DNA of 17,241 bases from Bog-950 sp964493695 (GTDB lineage Bacteria; Bacteroidota; Bacteroidia; Chitinophagales; LD1), in NCBI GenBank assembly GCA_964493695.1, contig CAZBPG010000085.1, forward strand, positions 1 through 17,241, in the 5' to 3' direction. Positions within the stretch are counted from its first letter, which is position 1, and every line of letters starts with the position of its first letter. Made by a program: the position numbers and the translations under genes. This document shows, in pieces, positions 1 through 7,493 of this stretch. The notes below the pieces were generated by a model. The model worked only from the letters and a program-made list of their open reading frames with translations. It made no database searches and had not been told where the DNA came from.

Positions 1-2011
1 ATCCGCTTCCGCTGGTAGTGGTGTATTTCCATACCTGAGTGGAAGTTTGCGAAGAGGTAACTGCGAGCGCTGTTCCGTTTACTCCATGCATTATGGTTTG
101 GTTGTTTGTTGGAGCTACAGAGTTGTTAAACTGGTCAACTATCAAATCAGCTCCATTGTCGCTGCCAATTAAAGCCGGATTAGAGGAGGTAACCCGAATA
201 CGGTAACCGGTACCGGCTGGCGTTGTGTGCAGAATAGTTGCGTTGATACTTCCGGAATTTATTCCGGTTAAAGTACCAATGTTGGTTGCCGAAGCAAACG
301 AACCGCTGGCATCTGAAAGCTGCGCGGTGAAGACATTTCCGCTATTAAACGTTCCGCTGGTAGTGAAAGAAACCCCCGGAAAAGCATCCGGTGACCCCGG
401 GCTGCACAGAAAAGGAGATCCGGTAACGGCTCCGGTGTTAAGCGTAGCATTGCTAACCGAAATAAGCACTTCGTTGCTGTATACAAATACCCCGCTTATT
501 TCGCTGTAGCAAACTACATAGTAGCTTCCTGCGCTGCTGAAGTTAGGGGTATAAGAAGTTACACCGGTAACCGGCACGCTGAAAGAGTTGTAAGGACCTC
601 CTGAAACTGTGCTGTACTTCCATTCTCTCCACATACCTATTGGAGTTTCGGTAACTGTAAGAGCATTTCCGTTTACCCCTACCAGAATACTTTGCGAAGA
701 AGTCGGGGCAATACTATTGCTCACTACATTTACAGTTACTTCATTTGACGTAAGCGTAAGGCCTCCCGGGAAACTCGAAACGCAAACCACATAGTAAGTA
801 CCTGCTGTTGCAAAGTTCGGAGTATAAGTGGTACCGGTTTGGGTTGGTGCAAAACTCTGGTAACCGCTTCCGCTTACGGTGGAATACTTCCACTCGCGCG
901 AAGTAGCCGCAGGAGTTTCCGTAACAGTAAGCAGGGTACCATCAGTACCGGTTGCAATAGTCTGGGCAGCGGAAGGCGCTGCAGAGTTACTTACCAGGGA
1001 AATGCTGATGTCGGAAGTATTAGCTGCTGCCGTTAAAGCAGGGCTGCTGCTCTTTACTCTTATGCGGTAACCGGATCCGGTGGCAGTGCCTGCCGGTATG
1101 GTTGCGGTGATAGTTCCCGAAACACCCGAAGTAAGCGAGCCGATACTTACCGGTGAAGCAAACGAGCCGCTGGCATCCGAAAGTTCGGCCGTAACGGTGT
1201 TTCCTCCTCCAAAAGTTCCGGTAAGGGTATAAGGAACGCTGACATTCGCTCCCTGCGCTGCGCTAACATAGTATGTAAGCGGGTTGATAGTTCCTGTAGC
1301 AATAGTTGGATTGTAGATAACTTCATAGTCATCCAAATACAGTGTACTATTTACTTGTGCCGAAGCCGGTGTGGCTGAAGAAGTTGATGTAATAAGTATA
1401 TACTGTGGTGTTGTTCCATTACGATAAACAAATGGTACAGCAACACGAGTCCAACTTCCAACTGTAGCATTAGCTCCCTGCCATTGGGCGCGTGCTACAA
1501 TATTCGCTGTATCATTTGGGTGATTATTATTCACAGGAATTTCAGGTGTTTGACATCCATTGATATGTATCCGTGCTTCTACAGATGGGTAATCACTACC
1601 AACTGGGGTATAACGATACCAGAATACTAAACTATCTGGTCTTCCGACAAACGACATCCTGTAAAGAGCGTCTGTAGTAACAGTTTGAATATATCCTTCG
1701 GAAGCGTTAGTTGAAGGAGCCATTATTCTTCCTGTAGTCAATGCTCCATTTACGTTAGTTCCAAGAGCATTTTGTGTCACCAATTTTGCACAATACGTGC
1801 CTCCATGAGGATTGACTGTTTCCTGCCAACATGTTTGCGGAGCAAAACCTCCAAACGCTCCCCCTGCACTCTTGGTAGAGTTCCATTGCGTTGGTTCAAT
1901 AGTTTGCCCGGAACTTGTCCAACTCTCTAAACTTCCATTAGTTATTGTGGTTTGAGCTGCTAAATGGAGCGAAACAACAGCAACCAAAACCGTAAGTAAA
2001 GTCTTTTTCAT
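1..2011 (-). CDS. Secreted modular protein with PCMD-like N-terminus and Ig-like repeats (3' end outside window)
   Basis: This reading frame is open from the ATG at 2011 to the window edge, giving 670 residues without a stop; the C-terminus lies outside. Residues 1-20 (MKKTLLTVLVAVVSLHLAAQ) form a Sec signal peptide. Residues about 21-235 start with ITNGSLESW and contain DSLVFWYRYTP, the look of the PCMD (putative carbohydrate metabolism) domain of Bacteroidota surface proteins; this is pattern recognition, not a search result. Two module types then alternate. Module A (about 244-340 and 525-620) has LSDASGSFAS and GYRIRV motifs. Module B (about 341-435, 436-524, and from 620) has REWKYSTVSG and a YYVVC strand. 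The order is A-B-B-A-B. I infer an exported surface or glycan-binding protein, probably T9SS-sorted, but no sorting domain is visible. The start is set by the signal peptide and a promoter-like box just upstream. Confidence 0.88.
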   Translation of the reverse strand, partial: MKKTLLTVLVAVVSLHLAAQTTITNGSLESWTSSGQTIEPTQWNSTKSAGGAFGGFAPQTCWQETVNPHGGTYCAKLVTQNALGTNVNGALTTGRIMAPSTNASEGYIQTVTTDALYRMSFVGRPDSLVFWYRYTPVGSDYPSVEARIHINGCQTPEIPVNNNHPNDTANIVARAQWQGANATVGSWTRVAVPFVYRNGTTPQYILITSTSSATPASAQVNSTLYLDDYEVIYNPTIATGTINPLTYYVSAAQGANVSVPYTLTGTFGGGNTVTAELSDASGSFASPVSIGSLTSGVSGTITATIPAGTATGSGYRIRVKSSSPALTAAANTSDISISLVSNSAAPSAAQTIATGTDGTLLTVTETPAATSREWKYSTVSGSGYQSFAPTQTGTTYTPNFATAGTYYVVCVSSFPGGLTLTSNEVTVNVVSNSIAPTSSQSILVGVNGNALTVTETPIGMWREWKYSTVSGGPYNSFSVPVTGVTSYTPNFSSAGSYYVVCYSEISGVFVYSNEVLISVSNATLNTGAVTGSPFLCSPGSPDAFPGVSFTTSGTFNSGNVFTAQLSDASGSFASATNIGTLTGINSGSINATILHTTPAGTGYRIRVTSSNPALIGSDNGADLIVDQFNNSVAPTNNQTIMHGVNGTALAVTSSQTSTQVWKYTTTSGSG

Positions 2012-2033
2012 TTTCTGTTTTTTGATTCGGGGC

Positions 2034-2064
2034 GAAAAATACGCAACTATTGGAAACAGCCAAA
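2034..2064 (-). promoter_or_regulatory. Candidate Bacteroidota promoter for the gene starting at 2011
   Basis: Read on the minus strand, a TTTG (2064-2061) is followed after 19 bases by TATTTTTC (2041-2034). This matches seven of eight positions of the Bacteroidota -7 box TAnnTTTG. The implied transcription start near 2027 would give a leader of about 16 bases. The mismatch in the last base of the box keeps this tentative. Confidence 0.4.
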
Positions 2065-2147
2065 TGGGTTATTAACAAGTTGGAGATGTTTTTGCTAAAT
2101 ATAGCCTGTCCTACGTTCGAAAACTGCCAAATCCCTTCAACTTCAAG

Positions 2148-2399
2148 CCCTACAGTGCCAAATGAGATGGCAACTGCAGTAATTGCTATGCCAACGCTGC
2201 CAGTGGCGGAGCCAATGGTACGAGTGGTGAGCCCGACAGCAGTAATTGCAAGGTCAACACTGCCAGTGGCGGAGCCAACGGTACGAGTGGTGAGCCCGAC
2301 AGCGGCAATTGCAAAGCCAACGGTGCGAGTGGCGGAGCCAACGGTACGAGTGGTGGGCCCAACAGTGGCAATTGCAAAGTCAACGGTGGCAGCAGAAAC
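2148..2399. repeat. 21-bp minisatellite in 63-bp higher-order units
   Basis: About twelve degenerate 21-bp units run through this intergenic stretch. The best part, 2190-2378, is three copies of a 63-bp super-unit (2190-2252, 2253-2315, 2316-2378), each made of three related 21-mers. Hand comparison gives 6 differences of 63 between copies 1 and 2, and 7 between copies 2 and 3. Unit starts resemble GCCAACGGTACGAGTGGTGAG with one base or more changed (written here without the last base: GCCAACGGTACGAGTGGTGA). Units at 2148-2189 and 2379-2399 are more decayed. Because 21 is a multiple of three, several frames on both strands stay open here, so openness alone does not show coding. Confidence 0.85.
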
Positions 2400-2498
2400 G
2401 TGTACAGTCGCAGTTGTAAGAGAGTTTTCTCCATTAACTGGTACCACACCGGCATTTTCGGTACAATTTTTCCTTATTTTCGTCTCTCATTTATCACT

Positions 2499-3083
2499 AT
2501 GAAAGTATTCTTCCTGATTTTTTGCCTCTTTCTCTCTCAATTCGTGCCCGCCCAAAACGATACTTCTATTTACAGAAACATAAAGCATATAGAAGCCAAC
2601 GAGTACCATTTCAGTGTGCCCGAAAAATGGACCGCTTATTCGCAAATACAAAACGGCCCGCAGTTACAGCGGCTGGAGTTTACCGATGTGGCGTTGCCGC
2701 ATGTGGTCAACAATGCCCCGCTTACCGCTGTTTGTTTGCTCCGAAAGATAATCTGCGACAGTTTAAGGGCGGCTGAAGCCTTTGTAGTTGGTGAGTTTTC
2801 TTCGTACCCCGACCGTATTACACCCGCAGGCCGCGATTATGAAACCGACACTATGAAAATAGCCAGCGGTGAGCAGGCTATACTTTACCACACTCACTAC
2901 TACCGCAGAAGCAAGGTCAGCAATTTTACGCGTTACGATATGGTGGTGTATTCCGAAAAACGGAAAGCGGCTTTTTGGTTTACCGTTACTTACCAGTACA
3001 AAGATCCTACCTATCAGATAGAATTTGACCTGAAGTTAAAGCCTTATGCACTGCGCATTTTCAAAACACTTTCGCTTCGCTAA
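2499..3083 (+). CDS. Secreted protein of unknown function, 194 aa
   Basis: The ATG at 2499 begins a clear signal peptide (MKVFFLIFCLFLSQFVPAQ), so I choose it over the GTG at 2400, which would add 33 residues translated largely from degenerate repeat DNA and leave the signal buried. The mature part starts NDTSIYRNIKHIEANEYHFSV. Its pattern of a short amphipathic strand (YHFSVPEKWTAYS) followed by alternating strands ending in YALRIFKTLSL is reminiscent of PsbP/Mog1-like small domains, but I do not recognise a family and treat it as hypothetical. Two cysteines (in CLLRKIICDS) could form a disulfide in the periplasm. No lipobox is seen, since the cleavage region lacks a cysteine. The gene lies 66 bases upstream of a T9SS cargo that has its own promoter, so co-transcription is possible but not needed. 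Confidence 0.8.
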   Translation: MKVFFLIFCLFLSQFVPAQNDTSIYRNIKHIEANEYHFSVPEKWTAYSQIQNGPQLQRLEFTDVALPHVVNNAPLTAVCLLRKIICDSLRAAEAFVVGEFSSYPDRITPAGRDYETDTMKIASGEQAILYHTHYYRRSKVSNFTRYDMVVYSEKRKAAFWFTVTYQYKDPTYQIEFDLKLKPYALRIFKTLSLR

Positions 3084-3114
3084 ACATCCGGTCGGCAAAC
3101 GTTTCGGCTGAATT

Positions 3115-3142
3115 TTGCGTCTATCCTATATTATTATATTTG
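3115..3142 (+). promoter_or_regulatory. Bacteroidota-type promoter for the T9SS type B cargo
   Basis: TTG at 3115-3117, a 17-base spacer, then TATATTTG at 3135-3142. This is a full match to the TTG-N17-TAnnTTTG pattern known from Flavobacterium and Bacteroides. Placing the last base of the box at -7 puts transcription start at about 3149, one base before the ATG at 3150, so the mRNA would be essentially leaderless. Confidence 0.65.
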
Positions 3143-3149
3143 CCCGCTT

Positions 3150-6100
3150 ATGAAAAGAAGAGGACTCCTCTCTCTCCTGATTATCATTTTGTCTCTTTCT
3201 GTTTTTTCGCAGATGCGCGTGAAGAAGCCTAATTTCACCTCATTCCGTACCGATGCGAAAACCGTAACTGAAGTACTTGCAAAAGAAACCCCGGCTGTTG
3301 CTAAAAAGCACCCCGAGTACGGCATTACCCCCTACAACGCTCAATGCCTGGAATGTGTGGAGTTAATTGATCAAAGAACCATTGACTCGCGCCAGTTTGT
3401 AGATGCCTATGACGAAGGGCATATCTACTCGCAGAAATCGTATTTCCCTTTGCATTACAAAAAAAGCGAAAACGATATCTGGAGAACCATTGACCAGCGC
3501 CTTCGCCCCACTGCCGATATAGCAGTATTTGCTGCTGCCGACCAACCGGCTCCCACAAAATGCGATTTGAATAAAAAATCTTCTTCCATAACTGTTCGTG
3601 ATTTTGAGTTTGAATTCAACAAAAACCTTTCGCTCTTTTTCTTTGACGACAACACCCTTTACACCCAAACCGAAAAAGGCAATTACAATACTTACACCGT
3701 TGGCGAAGAAGGCCTGCACGTAACCAATATTTTTACCGGTATAGATATGGAGCAGATTTTTACTGCCGGAGAAATCAAAACAAACTTTGTTATCAACGCA
3801 CCGCTTCAGTTGCCCATCAGCAAAGGCTGGATGGTAATTGAAGACCATTTTACATTACCCGAAGGCTACAGTTTTCAAGAATCGCAGAGTGGCGACCATC
3901 TGGAAGACGGAAAGTATTTCAGGGGCGATTACTACGTAAAGAACAGTAAAGGCGAAACACTCGTTACCTACGAAAAACCCGTTTACTTAGACGCTTTGGC
4001 ATTCGGTATGCATGGCGTTTATAAACTCGAAAGAACCGGCAACGATTATACGCTTCAAACTTTAGTCCCGGTAGAATGGCTAAGTAAAACAGACCATACT
4101 TATCCCTTGCTTATCGACCCTACTGTTTACGGGGCTACTAAAATTGGCGACTTTACCGCTTCGGGTTTGCCTTCCGCCAGCATGGGCTTTACAACGATAG
4201 CCTTAGGGGCTTGTCCTTATCAAATGAACGTTACCGTTCCCGGTAAAAGCCAATTGACCAATGCCTATGTGGATGTAGAATATACACTTACCTACGATAA
4301 CACCTGCGGATCTCCGCCACTGCCTCCGCCTTTCTGCACCTTTAGCATGGTAACTATGGAAGTTCAGTCCGATGACTGCAACACTACCACGGGTTTACTT
4401 TCCTGCAACCCTGCACAACCTCCTTTTACCGGCACCTGTACAACCGATTCTAATTTAGTGCCCGGAGCCAATGCTTTGCTCATCAATAACTTTGTTCCTA
4501 ATTATCTGGCTTGCATGCCTCCGCAGTGCCCCAATTATCAACTTGGTTTTACACTATTGAACCGCGATGCCATGTGCGGAGATGTTTGCGGTTATTTATG
4601 CGCCCGCGGCAATATGTGGCGCATGACTATTGAAGCCTGCCGTGTGGAAGGTTTCATTACCCAGGACTTAACACAGGTTTGTGCCGGTCAGCCGGTTACT
4701 TTCACCGCTCATCCCAACTGCGGGGTGCCGCCTTATCACTATGCCTGGTCACCCGATGGCGGAAATACTTACGATACCATCTACGGAACTCCGAATTATG
4801 TGGTGTATCCTCCGGTTGATGTAATTGTAAGTTGCATTATTATAGATACCTGTGGCGAAATTGCTATCACTAACGATTTGAGCGTTACCGTTGTTCCTTC
4901 TCCCCCTGCCGATGCAGGTCCCGATGTTTACCTGTGTGCAGGCGGAATCGCCAATATCGGTGGAAGCCCTACTTCGAGCGGTGGTGCGGCTATAGCGTGG
5001 AGTGCTGAAACCGTTACCATACGTAATTATCTTAACAGTACCTCTTCGCCAAATCCTTCTGCCATAGTGCCTGCCGGAATTATTGATACTTTCTGGTATG
5101 CCGTAAGTGCCTCCAACGGTTCCTGCGCAAGAACCGATACCATGTTCGTTTTTTCAAATCCTCTGCCAACCGCTGATGCCGGACCGGATATTGCTATCTG
5201 CGCTGGAGGAACGGTTACTTTGGGCGGAAGCCCTTCGAGCAATGCAGCCAGCATTCAATGGACCGGTGAAAATGCAACCGTAGCCGGTTGGCTGAGCAGT
5301 GCAACTGCTGCCAATCCGCAAGCTGTTATTCCTGCAGGAACGGTATCTACTTTCTATTATGTACTTACCGGTACCACTGCCTCGTGCATTGAAACCGATA
5401 CGGTTACTATTGTTTCAAATTCCGCACCGGTAGTAAATGCCGGCATTGACCAAAGCCTTTGTGAAGGAGGAGCGGCAACACTGGGCGGCAATCCTACCGC
5501 TGTTGGCGGCACTTCGCTTATATGGAGCGGACAGGATGCGCTTGCCGAAAGCTGGCTGAGCAGTACTACAGATGCAAACCCTCTGGCAACAATACCTTCG
5601 GGAACAACCGGTACTTTTTTCTACGTGGTAAGTGTAGATGACCCGTTATGCCCGCGCACAGATACGGTGAATGTGGTTTCGCATGTAAACCCCGTGGCAG
5701 TAATTGATTCCAGTGGTTCAACTGTTATTTGCGCTAATCAAACCGTTGTTATTTCGGTGGTCGGCAATTATGCTTCTTATGCCTGGAGCAACGGAAGTTC
5801 TTCTTCTTCCATTGCCGTTAACCAGGCCGGCAATTATACAGCCACTGTAACCGATGCCTTCGGTTGCACAGCAGCCAGCAATGTCATCACCGTTTCTATT
5901 ATTCCGGTTCCCACTCTCGATGTATTTCCTGATACCCTCGTTACTTATGGCGATAGTGTAACGATGTACACCGACCTTAATCTGGGTGCGGCTTCTATTG
6001 ATTCTTTTACCTGGTATCCGGCTCCAAACCTTTCCTGTGTTAATTGCACCAATCCGGTTGCCACTCCGCAATTACCTGCACAGTATTATGGTGTAACTGT

Positions 6101-6425
6101 CTATACCGGTGGATGTGTAGTCAGCGACTCTGCTTTAATCCGTGTGGTGTTTCCGAATAACTTCTTTATTCCAAATGCTTTTACACCCAACGGTGACGGC
6201 AACAACGATGATTTTTACATCAAAGCTCAAAGCGGTGTTAAGGTTATCCTGTTTCAGGTGTTCAATCGCTGGGGCGAGAAAATGCATGAAGGAAGTTACC
6301 CTTGGGATGCCAACTTTAAGGGCAAACCTGCTCCTGCGGGAGTTTACATTTACATCTTCAAACTCGGCTTGTTTGGTGATGACTCTGCGCTGTTCCGCAA
6401 GGGAAGTGTAACTATGATTCGGTAA
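3150..6425 (+). CDS. T9SS type B (CHU_C / gliding-associated C-terminal domain) secreted protein, 1091 aa
   Basis: This is a large exported protein carried across the outer membrane by the type IX secretion system. Residues 1-21 (MKRRGLLSLLIIILSLSVFSQ) are a signal peptide. Residues about 60-330 form an N-terminal region ending in TYPLLIDPTVYG, a motif common in large extracellular proteins. Residues about 380-510 are unusually rich in cysteine and proline. A PKD/Ig-like module with AYxWS-type strands covers about 510-585. Three tandem modules of about 87 residues follow (near 586, 673 and 760), each with a DAGPD/NAGID start, an LCxGG or ICAGG motif and a shared AxxP(S/A)GT segment. Another Ig-like module (about 848-925) ends in a CTAASNVITVS strand. 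The last 89 residues, from FFIPNAFTPNGDGNNDDFY through FNRWGEKMHEG to PAGVYIYIFKL, are a textbook CHU_C sorting domain. The role is probably surface adhesion or cell-envelope structure; no catalytic domain was recognised. Confidence 0.93.
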   Translation: MKRRGLLSLLIIILSLSVFSQMRVKKPNFTSFRTDAKTVTEVLAKETPAVAKKHPEYGITPYNAQCLECVELIDQRTIDSRQFVDAYDEGHIYSQKSYFPLHYKKSENDIWRTIDQRLRPTADIAVFAAADQPAPTKCDLNKKSSSITVRDFEFEFNKNLSLFFFDDNTLYTQTEKGNYNTYTVGEEGLHVTNIFTGIDMEQIFTAGEIKTNFVINAPLQLPISKGWMVIEDHFTLPEGYSFQESQSGDHLEDGKYFRGDYYVKNSKGETLVTYEKPVYLDALAFGMHGVYKLERTGNDYTLQTLVPVEWLSKTDHTYPLLIDPTVYGATKIGDFTASGLPSASMGFTTIALGACPYQMNVTVPGKSQLTNAYVDVEYTLTYDNTCGSPPLPPPFCTFSMVTMEVQSDDCNTTTGLLSCNPAQPPFTGTCTTDSNLVPGANALLINNFVPNYLACMPPQCPNYQLGFTLLNRDAMCGDVCGYLCARGNMWRMTIEACRVEGFITQDLTQVCAGQPVTFTAHPNCGVPPYHYAWSPDGGNTYDTIYGTPNYVVYPPVDVIVSCIIIDTCGEIAITNDLSVTVVPSPPADAGPDVYLCAGGIANIGGSPTSSGGAAIAWSAETVTIRNYLNSTSSPNPSAIVPAGIIDTFWYAVSASNGSCARTDTMFVFSNPLPTADAGPDIAICAGGTVTLGGSPSSNAASIQWTGENATVAGWLSSATAANPQAVIPAGTVSTFYYVLTGTTASCIETDTVTIVSNSAPVVNAGIDQSLCEGGAATLGGNPTAVGGTSLIWSGQDALAESWLSSTTDANPLATIPSGTTGTFFYVVSVDDPLCPRTDTVNVVSHVNPVAVIDSSGSTVICANQTVVISVVGNYASYAWSNGSSSSSIAVNQAGNYTATVTDAFGCTAASNVITVSIIPVPTLDVFPDTLVTYGDSVTMYTDLNLGAASIDSFTWYPAPNLSCVNCTNPVATPQLPAQYYGVTVYTGGCVVSDSALIRVVFPNNFFIPNAFTPNGDGNNDDFYIKAQSGVKVILFQVFNRWGEKMHEGSYPWDANFKGKPAPAGVYIYIFKLGLFGDDSALFRKGSVTMIR

Positions 6426-6452
6426 ATAGTCGAAAGAGTTTTTCTTTGCGGC

Positions 6453-7493
6453 ATGAATTTGTATCCGCTTCTCAAACCGTTTCTCTTCCAACTCGACCCC
6501 GAAGCAGCGCATCACTTTACGATTCACAATCTTCAGTTAGCCGGTAAGCTGCCTTTCCTGCTTAAGTTGATTGCGGGTAATGTTGAGCATCCTTCTCTGC
6601 ATCGCAATCTGTTCGGAATAGATTTCCCAAATCCGGTGGGGCTGGCTGCGGGCTTAGATAAGAATGGCGATGTAATTGATGAAATGGGAATGCTGGGTTT
6701 TGGCTTTATTGAAATAGGAACGGTTACTCCCAAACCTCAACCGGGTAACGACAAGCCGAGATTGTTTCGTTTAATAAAAGATGAGGCACTAATCAACCGG
6801 ATGGGTTTTAATAATGTGGGAGCAGAAGTTGCCGCGCAAAAACTAAAGCGTAGAAAAACCAATATTATAGTTGGCGCAAACATAGGGAAGAACAAAGTCA
6901 CGAGCAACGAAGATGCTATTCGCGACTACGAGTACTGCTTTAAAACCCTCTTTGATTATGCCGATTACTTTGTGGTAAATGTAAGTTCTCCCAATACACC
7001 GGGCCTCCGAGCCTTGCAGGATAAAGACTCGCTCACCGCTATTCTTAACTCTTTGCAGGACATCAACCTTTCGAAACCAAAACAAAAACCAATCCTTTTA
7101 AAAATTGCACCGGACTTAAGCAATGAACAAATAGATGATGTGGTAACAGTTGTTCAGCAGGCAAAAATACAAGGTATAGTGGCCACCAATACCACCATTT
7201 CAAGAGAAGGGTTAAACTATACACCAACAGAGATAGAAAGCTTCGGTGCCGGTGGTTTAAGCGGAAAACCGCTGACGAAACGTGCGCTGGAAGTAATCAG
7301 CTACATCTACAACAAACAACAAACAATAAACAATAAACCTGCATTGATTGGAGTGGGAGGAATTATGAATGTTCAGGATGCTTTAGACCAGTTCAAATCG
7401 GGAGCTGACTTAATACAACTCTACTCAGGGTTTATTTACAGCGGCCCGCAACTCATTGCAGACATTAACCATGCTTTAATTAAAAGAAGCTAA
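6453..7493 (+). CDS. pyrD: Dihydroorotate dehydrogenase (quinone), class 2
   Basis: Catalyses oxidation of dihydroorotate to orotate with FMN, passing electrons to the quinone pool, the fourth step of pyrimidine synthesis. Its 346 residues match the class 2 length. Residues 1-45 form the helical N-terminal extension that inserts in the inner membrane and marks class 2. FMN and substrate motifs are in order: NPVGLAAGLDKNG (60-72), IEIGTVTPKPQPGN (86-99), LINRMGFNNVG (113-123), NVSSPNTPGLR (176-186) with the catalytic-base serine at 179, KIAPDLS, ATNTTISR, GGLSGKPL, and the phosphate-binding IGVGGI. The loop YIYNKQQTINNKPALIG, just before that last motif, is encoded by a heptanucleotide tandem repeat and seems a few residues longer than usual. 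The gene begins 27 bases after the T9SS cargo, so read-through is likely. Its stop overlaps the stop of the convergent DUF2797 gene. Confidence 0.96.
   Translation: MNLYPLLKPFLFQLDPEAAHHFTIHNLQLAGKLPFLLKLIAGNVEHPSLHRNLFGIDFPNPVGLAAGLDKNGDVIDEMGMLGFGFIEIGTVTPKPQPGNDKPRLFRLIKDEALINRMGFNNVGAEVAAQKLKRRKTNIIVGANIGKNKVTSNEDAIRDYEYCFKTLFDYADYFVVNVSSPNTPGLRALQDKDSLTAILNSLQDINLSKPKQKPILLKIAPDLSNEQIDDVVTVVQQAKIQGIVATNTTISREGLNYTPTEIESFGAGGLSGKPLTKRALEVISYIYNKQQTINNKPALIGVGGIMNVQDALDQFKSGADLIQLYSGFIYSGPQLIADINHALIKRS
7310..7337 (+). repeat. Heptanucleotide tandem repeat inside pyrD
   Basis: Four adjacent 7-base units, CAACAAA, CAACAAA, CAATAAA, CAATAAA, cover 28 bases of the pyrD coding frame and encode NKQQTINNK. 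The same kind of 7-base repeat (CAANNAA) occurs in lolA at 8947-8974. Copy-number change by one unit would shift the reading frame. Confidence 0.85.

Larger units (their letters stand above)
2012..2498. other. Divergent intergenic region between two secreted-protein genes
   Basis: This 487-base gap separates the minus-strand modular protein from the plus-strand gene at 2499. It holds the candidate promoter at 2034-2064 and the 21-bp minisatellite at 2148-2399. On the plus strand, TATTTTCG at 2475-2482 is a weak match (seven of eight) to the -7 box and could serve the gene at 2499, but no good -33 element sits at the right distance. A repeat-encoded frame on each strand is open across the array; neither has a convincing start site or signal peptide. 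Confidence 0.6.

Noticed and set aside
1938..2447. A 169-residue minus-strand frame with heptads such as TVGSATR
   Set aside because: It starts at a GTG without a plausible initiation site, runs through the 21-bp minisatellite, which keeps frames open by its length, and overlaps the start of the real gene at 2011 in another frame.
2400..2498. A GTG start adding 33 residues to the secreted protein at 2499
   Set aside because: The extension would come from degenerate repeat DNA and would place a good signal peptide in the interior of the protein.
6441..6452. A promoter box (TTTCTTTG) just before pyrD
   Set aside because: It matches seven of eight positions, but transcription would start inside the coding sequence and no TTG lies at the right distance upstream.
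3325..6527. Minus-strand frames opposite the T9SS type B cargo and pyrD start
   Set aside because: No start signals or recognisable domains; the plus-strand genes are complete and well matched to known families.
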